DNA from: Valencia hispanica | Taxonomy: Eukaryota > Chordata > Actinopteri > Cyprinodontiformes > Valenciidae | Direction: 5' to 3' | Assembly: GCA_963556495.2 (NCBI GenBank) | Contig: OY747713.1 | Coordinates: forward strand, 40,357,461 to 40,421,460 | Length of the DNA: 64,000 nucleotides | Part shown: one piece after another, positions 11,175 through 23,618 of the stretch | How the letters are laid out: each line of letters starts with the position of its first letter | How positions within the stretch are numbered: the stretch's first letter is position 1 | Notes under the pieces: model-generated | Seen by the model: only the letters and a program-made list of their open reading frames with translations | What the model was told of the DNA's origin: nothing | The model's database searches: none | Position numbers and translations under genes: made by a program

Positions 11175-11385
11175 TGTCCCGCTCCAGTCCTCAAGGACCC
11201 TAGTCCTCTCAATTTAAGATGAGTCTCTGCTCTAACACAGCTGATTCAAATGGTCCAACCAACTCCTCAGCACGTCATAAAGATCTGCAGATGCCTTCTA
11301 ATGAGCCATTATTTGATTCAGGAGTATTGAACCACGGAAAGAACTAAAACATGCAGGACAATGTGCCCTTGAGGACTGACACTCC
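11175..11385. mobile_element. Fold-back MITE, CCTCAAGG-ended family (copy 1)
   Basis: TCCAGTCCTCAAGGACC at the left pairs with CCCTTGAGGACTGACAC at the right. The middle contains CTGATTCAAATGGTCC-like sequence. Its layout matches the neighbouring copy at 11,405-11,628 and one at 36,608-36,820. Confidence 0.5.
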
Positions 11386-11404
11386 TGGAATACAGGATTT
11401 TTTC

Positions 11405-11628
11405 AACTGTGTTTCCCAAGCCTGGTCCTCAAGGCACACTGCCCTGCTTGTTCTAGATGTTCTCTCTGCTTTAACCCACCTGATTCAGATGATTGCAGTT
11501 CAGCAAAAGCCTCCCAATCAGCCATCAATCGAAATCAGGTGTGCTGAAGCAGGGGAACATTTTAAACATGCAGCGCATTACACCTTGAGGAGCACGGTTG
11601 AAAAACTCAATTTTAAACGAAAGAAAAC
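11405..11628. mobile_element. Fold-back MITE, CCTCAAGG-ended family (copy 2)
   Basis: It starts TTTCCCAAGCCTGGTCCTC and ends CCTTGAGGAGCACGGTTG. Interior ACCTGATTCAGATG and ATCAGGTGTGCTG also pair, so the whole element can fold. Closely similar to the copy at 36,608-36,820. Confidence 0.6.
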
Positions 11629-11705
11629 TGAATGCATTGGAAAAAAACCTACTAGTAGGTGGCGGTAATGGAAGATATTATCAGAAGATATTGCACCTGT
11701 CATCT

Positions 11706-12408
11706 GCAGAAATACTCAGACGACTCTGCAATTGTCGGGTGTATCAGAGATGGACAAGAAGCTGAATACAGAGAGCTGGTGGGCCGCTTTGTGACATGGT
11801 GTGGAAACAATCGTCTCACCTTGAATGTGAACAAAACAAAGGAGATGATTGTAGATTTCAGAAGAAGCAGGGATAAGTCAAAAACTGTTTCCATCATGGG
11901 AGAAGAAGTGGAGGTGGTTGAGGAGTATAAATACCTCGGAGTTCACCTTGACAACAGACTGGACTGGAGGCGCAACAGTGAAACCGTCTACAAGAAGGGA
12001 CAGAGCAGACTGTACTTCTTGAAGAAGCTTAGGTCCTTCAAGGTTTGCAGCAAGATGCTGCAGATCTTCTACAAGTCTGTTGTGGAGAGTGTAATCTCTT
12101 CAGCCATCATCTGTTGGGGTAGCAGCATCAGAGCCAGGGATTTAAATAGGCTAAACAACCTGATAAAGAAGGCTGGTTCTGTTCTTGGCACTACTGTGGA
12201 ACCTTTGGAGATGATGATGCAAAGAAGGATTCTTCATAAAATCAAAAAAATTATGGACAACCCTGAGCATCCTCTTCATGAGACTGTCATACAACAACAG
12301 AGCGTCTTCAGTCGGAGGCTTCTTCAGTTTCGCTGCAATACAGACCGCTACAGGAAATCCTTCCTGCCCACAGCCATCATCATCTACAACAACTCCTTAA
12401 ATAATTAA
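11706..12408 (+). pseudogene. Rex1-type RT C-terminal part
   Basis: Open for about 234 codons. Visible blocks: YSDDSAIVG (the catalytic YADD box with Ala to Ser), TLNVNKTKEMIVDFR, YLGVHLDNRLDW, RLYFLKKLRSF and the end PTAIIIYNNSL. The C-terminus ends normally at 12,406-12,408. The N-terminal RT and the endonuclease are missing through 5' truncation, the usual fate of LINE copies. Confidence 0.85.
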
Positions 12409-12490
12409 TTATTATATGAGCTATACCAACACTTAATTTCCCTCTGGGATCAATAGAGTATTTTTGAATTGAATTTGAATTGGATTGAAT
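11706..12490 (+). mobile_element. Rex1-type LINE, 5'-truncated
   Basis: It starts inside the RT near the YADD box and runs to a 3' end reading TTCCCTCTGGGATCAATAGAG followed by GAATTGAATTTGAATTG repeats, a typical Rex1 tail. Three more copies of this 3' end occur in the window (24,146-24,318, 48,030-48,190, 61,492-61,705). Confidence 0.85.
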
Positions 12491-15355
12491 CTGGACATGC
12501 AATATCTCTGTGGCACTCCCCATAAACTTAATGAGATGCATGTGAAAATATGTGAAGCTGAACCCACAAGTGAAAACGATTTGACCGTTGTTGACGGTAT
12601 TCATTGTCATACACATGTTGAGAGTTTGGTGCATTTATTTGAGGTTCCTTGCATGTTACTGTGGCAAAAATAGCTTCTTAAACAGAAATGGAAGTGGAGT
12701 CCTTCAGGCGGTTATTGATATTTGACGCAGCATATTGGCCAATATAAAAGACAGCAGTGCACCCAAAACCGTGCCTTGTTCAAACCCTTCCCCCACCCTT
12801 CTATTCCTAATATTATATAGTATTGGTAATAAAAGATGATCTTCTTCAGCACCTTCTACCTGGCCCAGCAAGGCTGAATCACCCCACAATAATGGTAGAG
12901 CCTGAAGCACAATGTCATAGTGTCCTGCTGATATTGTGCTGCTTACTGACGTCTTTTAAAGTACTCCTAGGATTTCTAACATGACCTATTCCCTAGATGC
13001 ACTTACTAACAATGTAACTAATTAGTTTAATCCTGATTACATAGAAATATTCCCTAACAGGGTTTTGAAAAGACTTTCACTGTTGGCTTACTCTAAAAAA
13101 AAGTTATTATTTCTATTTGAACACACAGCAACATAATGTATGGGTCAGAACGTGCATGTAAACATCGCCTTCATGTAAATAAATACATCACAGATAAGTG
13201 CTTCAGATGTAAAGAAAAAATAAATAAATCCAAAATTAAAGTAGGAGTACACTAAGAAGTAAACTGTGAAAAAGTTTGCATTTATATGCTAAAACAATGT
13301 CTTACAGTTTTTTAACCGATTTCTATTGCATTTTAAATGAGTAGAAAGCATTTGGTGAGAAAACTATTGATTAAAAACAGAAAGCTTAGCACCGATGTGA
13401 ATGTTCTGTACTCTACAGGGCTATAACAGGGCTTGTGAAATGCTAATCCGGGCCATAATAATTGGGCAGAGTGGTGAGACTCTAATACTTCGATGCATTT
13501 TTAACCTTTGTAAAAGTTTATTGCACCAGAGGGGCAAATTGGTATTTTAAACACTGTCCTGTTTAGTTCAGAAGACTTGATTGCATTTAACTGTTAATCC
13601 CTGAAAAACACAGCAAAGACTCTCCCGACTTCAATGCCTATGGCCACGCGAAACACTTCATACCTAATGTGTGCAACTGTGGGTTTATCACAGAAAGTTC
13701 AAGGTAAAAGTTCTCCTTCTTAAGTGTTAAATAACCACTCCTAGAACAGGAAATTGTTTTCTAACAGTAGCAATTTTTCCAATCTCAAACTAAAGCGGCG
13801 ACGCTTTCAATACTACCCTTCATTTCAGGCAGCTTTTATAAGAAGTTGCGTGGGCTGGATGTAGGACACAGCTCCTCAGCTCGAATCAAACTGTATACAC
13901 CGTAGTTATGATGGGATTCTAGAGATACCAGGACACCTGTTTAAAGCCTTTTAAACATGATGCTCCTCTGTAGATTTAGCCTGTCTGATTGTCTCATTCT
14001 CCTCTGGGATTTCAATGTGCTGAGATCAAAGCTCTGTGGAAGCTTTAATACCATATGTTTTAAGGCTGTTTATTTCTTCTAGAACTGGATATGGCTTCTT
14101 TTTTTTCCTTTCTTTTTTTTTTTGTTCAGGCGTGTTGCCAAGCTCCTCCATGAATTAGGTATGTCCCCTTGACGAAAAACCTGTGCCCAAGATCCTGAAT
14201 AAAATTGCCACAAAGTTCTGTTTCTGACCTCATTTCTTCCATTACCTGTGTGCTGAGCCTGCATAGATGATCACAGGGAACTTCAATGCTACATGTACTT
14301 TGTATAAAGGCTGAAACCTTCCTTAAATAGTCACGGAATGGACTCTACATTTAAAAATGACACTCACTGCGACTCAGTGAGTCAACCTTTTGGGGGTATG
14401 GGGTATGACGTGCCACTATAATGATATCAGTGTGCATCCAGCTTCCTAATGTATGTATTCATGGTCAAGGACTCTAAAAAAAGAATTAGATCACAACATG
14501 GGGGGAGGGGGGGTGCGTGACTGAGCTGCCTTGGCGGAGGTCTGCACTCTCCGAGTGCTTTTCAGGTAATACATGTTCAAAGTTCGATAAAACTTGAAAT
14601 GCATTTGTCAGATAAACTAATTTATTCTTATTTTATCTCTCCACTTTAAATATCTAAATCTCACAGAGGTGTAAACACCATTATGGAAAAGTAGAGTTAG
14701 CCCCTCTGAGGTGTTTTGATCTTTAAAGCTGCCTGCAGCTGAGATGCTGTGGAGGTTAACCAGTCAGATATTAGGGTTGATTTAGTGAGACACAGGAGCA
14801 AGGTAAATTATTCCACAATGTACTTTATAATCCTTGTTTAATGAGCTACCACCTCTTCTATGGTCTTTTCTATGTCTACAGTCTCAGATCAATAGAGCCC
14901 AGCAGCAGCGTCTTAACAGCAACATTGTACCTCATCAGATAAAAAATAAGATTGCTTTTGCTTTGCATGGTCCACATCTGATAACGTTGTTTATTATGTT
15001 GCAAAACCCTGTAAGATTCTTAATGAATGTCGGTTGTTGTCATCCAGGTTGGTGTACTATAACAGATGTTGTTGCAAACCGTTTTAAAATCTTGCTCTAT
15101 GTGCCCCGTTTTAACTTTGAGCACCTGCCCCTCTAAAGGTCTCTGCATGGCCCTGTCCAAGATTTATAGGGTTACGTGCAAACCCTGGTATTTTAACTAA
15201 TACAATAAGAACAGGGTAAAATAATTAAGATTATGACTAAATAAACCCAGAAAGGATGAAAGTCTCCTTTTAACATACATTTTAAATTTGCGTCTGTGTT
15301 TGGTACATTTTTGGCTAAAAAACAGTTGTTCATTCTTGGGTGAAGTAACTCTAGG
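12491..15355. other. No gene recognised
   Basis: About 2.9 kb of AT-rich DNA without clear exons, TIRs or RNA genes. Local features are only short homopolymers (T-run near 14,099) and a G-run near 14,500-14,513. Confidence 0.4.
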
Positions 15356-15359
15356 TGGG

Positions 15360-15520
15360 TACAGTAGCCAAAAATTTTACTCAAGTAAGAGTAGCGTTAC
15401 TTCAAAACATTACTCAAGATGAACTAAAAAGTACGCGCAGTAAAACTACTCCTTGCAGTACATTTTTACCATTCCAAAAAGTTACTAAATGTATCTAGTA
15501 ACTACGCACCTCAAAGATCA
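15360..15520. repeat. Dispersed fish repeat (ACTCAAGTAAGAGTA type)
   Basis: TTTTACTCAAGTAAGAGTAG and TTACTCAAGATGAACT belong to a widespread teleost repeat with multiple ACTCAAGTAA words. No ORF. The superfamily is unclear. Confidence 0.5.
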
Positions 15521-16029
15521 AAGATGTGAATGACACAGATGTCTACTTATATAAATCTAAAATTACATCTTTGTAATGCCAAATAAAATATATTAACTGC
15601 TGAGTGTTGTTAATGGTATGCTATCTGGCAAACCTGGTGGAGCTCTGCCTACTGGTTCTCCTCACTGACGACATAGTGGCGCAACATAAGCAGAATACGT
15701 TGTTAGGTAAACCTTTGCCGAAACTTCAGTGCTGAATGTGGATATTTTGGTAGAATTAGTCTTTTTGTCTTTTTATTACCAAGCAGTCCAGTGCTGGTGT
15801 CATTGTGTCTGATTATTCTCTGAAACAGCGTAAACAAAAAACTAAAATTCTCACTCTACCACTCTTGTTTACAGGATGTGGTATGAGGTCATAGACTAAT
15901 TAACAATTTCCATTTTCTGATTATTTTTTTGTTAACTATTCAGTATTACTTACTTTATAAATTAGAACAAACTGAATGAAAAAGAAAAACCCCTAGCGCC
16001 TCTCTGGCGCAGCCACTACCTCTCACATG

Positions 16030-16170
16030 CTTTCTTTCAGGATTGTCCTGTATTTGTTGCCATACATCTTCCCATCAACTCCGACCGACTTCTCTGTCCC
16101 TGCTAAATAAAAACATCCCCACAGCATGATGCTGCCACCACCATGCCTGGCCTGTCAGTTTAGTTGGTTG
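16030..16170 (-). pseudogene. Tc1-like transposase fragment
   Basis: ATCTTCCCATCAACTCCGAC and CATGATGCTGCCACCACCAT, read on the minus strand, encode the GGGSIMLWG and VDGKMD-type blocks of Tc1 transposases. About 140 bp survive, with no ends. Confidence 0.6.
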
Positions 16171-16224
16171 CTAGGTTCGCAGTTCTTCCATACTCTTTCA
16201 ATTTTTAATTGATTTACTGAGCAA

Positions 16225-16279
16225 CGGCTCTCACACATACATATATACATACATTCATATACACATACATACATACATA
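16225..16279. repeat. (CATA)n-type microsatellite
   Basis: Imperfect CATA/TACA repeats flanking the left end of the Tc1 element that starts at 16,280. Confidence 0.8.
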
Positions 16280-17768
16280 AACTCAGCAAAGAAACGTCCT
16301 CTGACTTTCAACTGTTTTTACTTTCAGTAAACTTAATGTGTGTAAATATTTGTATGAACACTAAAAGAGTCAACACCATAAGACATAAACTAAAAATGTT
16401 TCACAGACATGTGACTGACAGAAATAGAATAATGTGTCCTTGAATGAAGGGAGGCTCAAAATCAAAAGTACCAGTCAGTATCTGGTGTGGCCACCAGCTG
16501 CTTGAAGTACTGCAGTGCATCTCCTCCTCATGGACTGGACCAGATTTGTCAGTTCTTGCTGTGAGATGTTACCCCACTCTTCCACCAAGGCACTCACAAG
16601 TTCCTGGACATTTCTGGGGGAATGGCCCTAGCCCTCACCCTGTGATCCAACAGGTCCCAGACGTGCTCAATGGGATTGAGATCCGGGCTCTTCGCTGGCC
16701 ATGGCAGAACACTGACATTGCTGTCATGCAGAAACTCACGCACAGAACAAGCAGTATGGCTGGTGGCATTGTCCTGCTGGAGGATCATGTCTGGATGAGC
16801 ATGCATAAAGGGTACCACATGAGGGAGGAGGATGTCTTCCCTGTACCACAAGGCATTGAGATTGCATGCAATGACAACAAGCTCAGTCCGATGGTGACGT
16901 GATATACCGCACCAGACCATGACGGACCCCCCACCTCCAAATCGATCCCGCTCCAGGGTACAGGCCTCGGTGTAACGCTCATTCCTTCCACGATAAACAA
17001 GAATCCGTCCATCACCCCTGGTGAGACAAAACCGTGACTCATCAGTGAAGAGCACTTTTTGCCACTCCTGTCTTGTCCAGCGACGGTGGGTTTGTGCCCA
17101 TAGGCGGCGTTGTTGCTGGTGATGTCTGGCAAGGACCTGCCTTACAACAGGCCTACAAGCCCTCAGTCCAGCCTCTCTCAGCCTATTGCAGACAGTCTGA
17201 GCACTGATGGAGGGATTGTGTGTTCCTGGTGTGACTCAGGCAATTGTTGTGGTCATCCTGTACCTGTCACGCAGGTGTGATATTCTGATGTACCGATCCT
17301 GTGCAGGTGTTGTTACACGTGGTCTTCCACTTTGAGGATGATCAGCTGTCCTTCCTGTCTCCCTGTAGTGCTGTCTTAGGCGTCTCAGTGCGGACATGGC
17401 AATTTATTGCCCTAGCCACATCAGCAGTCCTCATGCCTCCCTGCAGCATGCCTAATGCACGTTCACACAGATGAGCAGGGACCCTGGGCATCTTTCTTTG
17501 GGTGTTTTTCACAGTCGGTTGACAAGTGTCTTTAGTGTCCTGCGTTTTTAGAACTGTGACCTTAAATGCCGACTTTCTGTAGGCTGTTAAGGTCTTAACG
17601 ACCATTCCAGAGGTGCATGTTAATTAATTGATTATGGTTAATTGAACATGCATGGAAAACATTGTTTAAACCCTTTACAATGAAGATCTGTAAAGTTATT
17701 TGGATTTTTACAACATTATTGTTGAAATACACAGTCCTGAAAAAGGACGTTTCTTTTTTTGCTGAGTT
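16280..17768 (-). mobile_element. Tc1-like transposon, both ends present
   Basis: The left end (AACTCAGCAAAGAAACGTCC) and the right end (GGACGTTTC...GCTGAGTT) are inverted repeats, each flanked by TA (16,278-16,279 and 17,769-17,770). Length is 1,489 bp. The transposase is on the minus strand. It lies between a CATA and a TA/CATA microsatellite, so it inserted into simple-repeat DNA. Confidence 0.9.
16475..17491 (-). pseudogene. Tc1 transposase (DD34E), frameshifted
   Basis: It starts MPRVPAHLCERALGMLQGG (helix-turn-helix region). The DDE core is readable: first Asp in LFTDESRF, second in LQQDNATSHTA, Glu in [11 protein letters not shown], with 34 residues between the last two. It ends near GGHTRY with a stop at 16,477-16,475. 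At least three frames are needed to read it, with breaks near 17,390 and 17,120-17,060 and a shift at the C-terminus near 16,600. Non-functional. Confidence 0.85.
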
Positions 17769-17787
17769 TACATAGATACATACATAC

Positions 17788-17789
17788 AA

Positions 17790-17822
<33 letters not shown>

Positions 17823-17863
17823 TACATCCAAATATATATATATATATACATACATATATACAC

Positions 17864-17922
<59 letters not shown>
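17788..17922. repeat. (TA)n/(CATA)n microsatellite
   Basis: Long ATATAT runs with CATACA interruptions. It separates two Tc1 elements. The short ORFs across it are artefacts of the repeat. Confidence 0.95.
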
Positions 17923-17923
<1 letters not shown>

Positions 17924-17926
17924 CTA

Positions 17927-19088
17927 CACTCACTAGCCCCTTTATCAGGCACACCTGTTCAACTGCTCGTTAACGCAAATTTCTAATCAGCCAATCACAT
18001 GGCGGCAACTCAATGCATTTAGGCATGTAGACATGGTCAAGACGATCTGTTGCAGTTCAAACCAAGCATCAGAATGGGGAAGAAAGATGATTTAAGTGAC
18101 TTTGAACGAGGCATGGTTGTTGGTGCCAGACGGGCTGGTCTGAGTATTTCAGAAACTGCTGATCTACTGGGATTTTCACACACAACCATCTCTAGGGTTT
18201 ACAGAGAATGGTTCAAAAAAGGGAAAATATCCAGTGAGCGGCAGTTCTGTGGGCAGAAATGCCTTGTTGATGCCAGAAGTCAGAGGAGAATTGTCAGACT
18301 GGTTCGAGCTGATAGAAAGGCAACAGTAACTCAAATAACCACTCGTTACAACCAAGGTATGCAGAAGAGACTCTCTGAACGCACAACACGTCGAACCTTG
18401 AGGCAGATGGGCTACAGCAGCAGAAGACCACACCGGGTGCCACTCCTGTCAGCTAAGAAAGGAAACTGAGGCTACAATTCGCACAGGCTAACCAAAATTG
18501 GACAATAGAAGATTGGAAAAATGTTGCCTGGTCTGATGAGTCTCGATTTCTGCTGCGACATTCGGATGGTAGGGTCAGAATTTGAAACATGAAAGCATGG
18601 ATCCATCCTGCCTTGTATCAACGGTTTAGGCTGGTGGTGGTGGTGTAATGGTGTGGGGGACATTTTCTTGGCACGCTTTGGGCCCCTTAGTACCAATTGA
18701 GCATCGTTGCAATGCCACAGCCTACCTTAGTATTGTTGCTGACCATGTCTATCCCTTTATGACCACAGTGTACCCATCTTCTGATGGCTACTTCCAGCAG
18801 GAAAATGCGCCATGTCATAAAGCTCGAATCATCTCAGACTGGTTTCTTGAACATGACAATGAGTTCACTGTACTCAAATGGCCTCCACAGTCACCAGATC
18901 TCAATCCAATAGAGCACCTTTGGGACGTGGTGGAACGGGAGATTCGGATCATGGATGTGCAGCCGACAAATCAGCAGCAACTGTGTGATGCCATCATGTC
19001 AATATGGACCAAAATCTCTGAGGAATGTTTCCAGTAGGCTACCTTGTTGAATCTATGCCACGAAGGATTAAGGCAGTTCTGAAGGCAT
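17927..19088 (+). mobile_element. Tc1-like transposon, 3' end lost
   Basis: After TA (17,925-17,926) the TIR begins CACTCACTAGCCCCTTTATC. The transposase is sense. The sequence leaves the family pattern at about 19,088, so the 3' TIR is missing. Inserted at the edge of the TA repeat. Confidence 0.8.
18074..19086 (+). pseudogene. Tc1 transposase with DD36E-like spacing, broken
   Basis: N-terminus MGKKDDLSDFERGMVVGARR with HTH (LGFSHTTISRVYREW). The core has WSDESRF, then FQQENAPCHKA, where the second catalytic Asp is Glu, then [12 protein letters not shown]. There are 36 residues between positions two and three, against 34 in most Tc1 elements here. Breaks: TGA at 18,467-18,469, a stop near 18,583, shifts near 18,640 and 19,036. 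The last block, LVESMPRRIKAVLKA, reads to about 19,086. Confidence 0.8.
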
Positions 19089-19224
19089 CCAACACTTTAC
19101 CTATGACCTGGCTGACGTGTTGCAATGGATTTTATTTATGGGTATCAAAAAAAGATGAGGGTGGAGGATTTATTGCGCACTTTTAGGATTTTTACGTCTA
19201 AAAAGATACAACAGGGTCTACTTT

Positions 19225-19320
19225 GTGTTTTCCTGTCACATAAATCTGAATAAAAAGTTTTCAAGTGTATTCCTGCAATGTGACAAAATGTGTTTAAGGG
19301 GTATGAATAATCTGAGACTT
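19225..19320 (+). mobile_element. Possible Tc1-like 3' end remnant
   Basis: CACATAAATCTGAATAAAAA and GTTTAAGGGGTATGAATAAT follow the order of a Tc1 3' subterminal region. Decayed, with no TIR. Confidence 0.3.
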
Positions 19321-22300
19321 CAAATCAAGTATATGATTAACAACAACAACAAAAATTTGAAGCAAATTGAAATTCAAACATTTTAATTTAAAACCTTTAA
19401 CTGCAGTGTACATAGATGGAAACAACACAGAATTAATTTTCCAGTTATTGTCAACAAACTTCTTTCAGAAAAGTACACGCAAATAACGAGGGACATGTTA
19501 ATTTGAAAACATTGCAGAACAAAAGGACACCCAGTCAAAGGTTTCACCATGAGATCTAAAATATAGATTTTTATTCATAGGCAATTATTTCTCTTTAGAA
19601 TCACATATGAATAATTTACCTCCTGTTCTTTTTCACACCTTTCATCCAAAAGCCGTATATATAGAGCGGCTCCTCTGTGGGTTTCCACAGATGGCTGAAT
19701 AACTAAATTATTTAAATTTTAATCACGCGTCTGTCCCACACAAGTCAATATCACCGTATCCTCTCAGACCAGTAAAGATGAAAAGCATTCAAAAATAAAA
19801 AACGTTAGACAATGAAAGGACTTTGTAAAGCATTGCTATTAGTTTCATGTCACACCTATTAGGATTATTGATGCAAAGAAAAATGCTTGTCCACTAGGTG
19901 ACAGTGTTACCCATAGAACAAATAAACAACAACAACCGAGGGACAACTGTACAGATTTTCGAAGAAATATAAAGCAGGTCACATTATGAAGTTTGTTTCT
20001 ACTTTCTCAGCCTGTTAAGGGCTCATGACTGCTGTTTCAAGGCACATGGAGAAAATCTTAACCTATAAGGGGACAGCACCAACCTGAAAAGTTTGGAAAC
20101 AAACTCTAGCACAAACTGGAATATGAATGGATATGTTTTTTTTTTTTGTTTGTTTGTTTTTTACAACTACAGAGTATTGAGCATTTAAATATCGACAAAA
20201 GTTTAGCAAGTAGATCTTACTTTCAAACCTGCATAAAACAGAGTGATAATGTTATAAAATTAAACTAAACATATTGACATCTTATTAAAACACTAGCTGG
20301 TTATACAGCATTTACTGTTCAAAGGATTCTTTAAAATCTAGAACATATAGGCCAAGCATAGACATTACAAATTGGTAAATATCGGTAATAACTGAGTTAG
20401 AACACAGCTGAACACGATGGTAAAAATAAATGTAAAAAACTGTCGATGAAGGCACTTACATCTACTTTTCATACCAAATGTCTGTCACTATGTACATAAA
20501 AACTGCACACTAGATATTTCTTTTTTAATAATGTGGCATACGTTTGCATGCTACATCGTATGAAAGCTGATCATGATGATCCTTATCCTTAAAGCCCAAA
20601 ATCTAAGTATTTATGTACATTTCAAAAAGCCTTCTGGATGAGTAATTTAGCTGTTCTTGAATAACACCAAAGTACTCTAGGATCTTTTTTTATTATTGGG
20701 AACTAAAATAGTTTATGACAATAGTAAAAGCAAAAGCTAAAGGTTTGTTCTGTATACCTCAGAAGTTGGAATGACATCATGCCCTAATAAACCATGTTCC
20801 ATTTCTAAGTTAAGACTACAAGTGTGCTATCCGTGTGCTCAGTGACCAAGCAAACTAGTTTTAGCAATACAAGTCAATAACAAATTTATTTATTTCCATT
20901 TTGTACATTTAAGTTAAAAAAAGAACATGTTGGGAAACACAGGTAAGCCAAAAACTATTCATACCTCTGGTAAATTAAGATTGATATTGTTTATTGATTG
21001 TTTTAAATCAACCGATAAGCTTGTTTCTAATAGGTAAGAAGACATGTATCTCTCAACAGAGGAAAGAGAAAAAACTAAACAGAGGATAGTAATTTAAAAA
21101 TATATAATTAGCTTTTTTAAATTTATGTTTCATTATATCAGATTTAAGTTGGGACACCGGCGCGCCAACTCCAAAATAATTATGCTACGCCCCGTCAGAA
21201 GAAAGTTAGATTAAGAATGCTTTATACCTATGTCAATACTGCATAATGTGCAATACAAACACAATACAAATATACAAACTGTCAGAGGTACCAAAAAATA
21301 GTTAATTACTGTTCCTAATACTCCAGCTAAAAGTGTGGAAGCCATTTCAGGTGTGTTCTAGTTGAGTTCCACAACTTGGAAATTCAGGCTTCCAAGCAGC
21401 AGGTTAAGATTCTCACTCGTTTTAGTGCCTTTTTAATTGTCCGCTATCTCTTTTTAACATATTAGCATGCCAACATTTGTTAGGTGTTATTCCTAGTCAA
21501 GATTTTTTTTTCAACTTGGAAATTCAGACATCTTCTAGATTTGTTTATGATTTGGTGTTTAGCACATTAGCATGCAAACATTTGTTAGTTGTTATTCTTT
21601 GTCAAAATGTTGACTTCAAGAAATCTTCTAGTTGATTTCTTTTCAAACTGGAAGTTCTGACATCTTTGGTAGAATGGCACGTGTCCTGATACACGTGTTT
21701 TTGTGGAACTAATCGAGGTGTGGTATCGGAGAGTCGGCCTTCGTTGCCAGGTCAGTATGACCTCTCAAGCTTTCTTGACGAAAACATTCAGCTGATAAAT
21801 GATTTCTCGGACTAAGATTGTCAAAACAGGAAAAACATCCGTTTCCTATAACATAAAATCATGTTGAATGAGGGAGCAGGGAAATTCAAGGGAGTTTTTA
21901 GCTCAAATCTTCATGGAAGTAGGCTACTAATCACACATAAATATATTTGATAGTTAAAAACAAGACAACAAACTTGTCAAATTAAAAGATCGGCTTAAAT
22001 GATTATGTGTAAACTATGTTTTTTGATTCTATGATTAAAAATATTTTGTGGAAAAAAGATAAAACACAATGGTTTTAAACACAGGTTTCTTAGTAAGACA
22101 TGGACATTTCAATCAATTAGCAAACGGGTGAATAAATACATATTAAGAAATTAATTGTAGAAATGTCATGTTTATTGTATAATTCAAATGATCCCAGTTG
22201 GGAAAAAATAAGACTTAACATCAGCTATTCTTGAAGGCTGGCTGCAGTCCAGTTGGTATTTTATATATACATAAATGTCACATTGTAATAGAATGTTTTC

Positions 22301-23062
22301 CTTGGGGATATATTTTAGAAATGATCTTCGATCGTCAAACATCTGCAAGGACACAAGCAAGGAGCAACGTGATGGATATGGGTAATGTGCAAATTGATCA
22401 ATGCAATAAAAACAGCTGATCCTTCGTCATTATAGCCATAGAACCAATACACCTTAAATCTAACATTGTGGCAATTTATGAATAGGATTCACACTTTAGT
22501 CAATAGTGGTTTTGACACTAGTTTCTTGGTCATAAATGCGGAGTTTAATAGCTTCAGATGTAGGGCTTTATTTTTTTTTTTTGCAATTCAGCTCTAAATC
22601 CTGGTGTTTGTAAGCATATATCAGGAGTTTAATGTAGCAGAGCAGCTTTGTTCTTTTCTTTTTCATTAATCTTTGACACATGAGATTAAGATGTCCGCAG
22701 TGTTGTACAGAAAAAAAAGTTGGTTTAGAGAAAAAAGAAAACAGAGGGAAACATATAATCATGTGATATTGGCAGTTTAATATGGCATGCATCTTTATTT
22801 TCCTTCTGGGTGCTCAGTCTGAGGTGGAACAGAGCATTTGGAAAGCAGCAGTGTTGCTTTTTGTCTTGTCAATGAAATGTGTCTTTGACAGGGAAGCTTT
22901 TTTGGTTTCTCATTACCATGACAGCTGCTTTAGCTAATAAGAAATAACAGGCCTGCATAAAACAGGTCAAGCAGAGATGTTCACAGACATCATGAAATTA
23001 GCATTTTCCCTAAACATTCAAAGGTTGATGATGTTCACTCGGCGGTCATCCCACACTTGGTA
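19321..23062. other. Low-repeat region downstream of the sialyltransferase stop
   Basis: About 3.7 kb of AT-rich DNA with few recognisable mobile elements. On the minus strand it lies directly after the ST3GAL1-like stop codon, so part of it should be that gene's 3' UTR. Several minus-strand AATAAA signals exist (for example TTTATT near 20,885), but I cannot choose among them. It holds an imperfect local duplication at 21,371-21,665. Confidence 0.4.
21371..21665. repeat. Imperfect local tandem duplication
   Basis: ATTAGCATGCCAACATTTGT at 21,461 recurs as ATTAGCATGCAAACATTTGT at 21,566. CAACTTGGAAATTCAG occurs at 21,372 and 21,512, and in altered form at 21,643. Units are about 105-140 bp and the order is preserved. 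Confidence 0.6.
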
Positions 23063-23236
23063 TCATCTGCCAGTGAACATTCGGATTTTGTGCTTGTCCG
23101 CCAGCAGCAAGGTGACATTATATTCATAATCCCCATCGTGGACTCCCGTGTGTCTGAAAGCCCCGGCCAAATGGTTCTCCTCCCAGTAGTGGTGCCAGTT
23201 TCCATACTGGTCCGCACCGAATCCGAACACGCTCAC
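23063..23236 (-). CDS. st3gal1-like: ST3GAL1-like terminal exon
   Basis: Acceptor TTTTCTGTTTCAG with AG at 23,238-23,237. Fifty-seven codons starting [20 protein letters not shown], then stop TGA at 23,065-23,063. It carries the end of sialylmotif S and motif VS with the catalytic His region (HHYWE). Phase 0 start. Confidence 0.9.
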   Translation of the reverse strand: MSVFGFGADQYGNWHHYWEENHLAGAFRHTGVHDGDYEYNVTLLLADKHKIRMFTGR

Positions 23237-23557
23237 CTGAAACAGAAAAGCTGTGTTAAACCCCAATCCCTATAAAATGTCATACTATCCATACTAGGCC
23301 TGGGGTATATGGCGCGCCCCTTTGGCCTGGGGGTTTACAAATTACAACACCCGTGTAAATTAAGTTGCAATCATGCAATGTATTGGCCCAAGACAATCAG
23401 CAGAGCGTGCCATAGACTATTAATTGGGAGTTTTGGAGGCAGTAAAAAAGATACTTTGATACGATTGTATGGAGGGCCGGATTTAGGAGGATGCAGGCCC
23501 CTGGGCTTGAACAAATGTGTGGGCCCTACATAGTTGTACAAGAACATGCAAGCAAAA

Positions 23558-23618
<61 letters not shown>

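Noticed and set aside
16444..16902. Plus-strand ORF of 152 codons
   Set aside because: It is the complement of the Tc1 transposase on the minus strand.
17595..17986. ORFs rich in Tyr-Ile over the TA/CATA tract
   Set aside because: Translation of a microsatellite.
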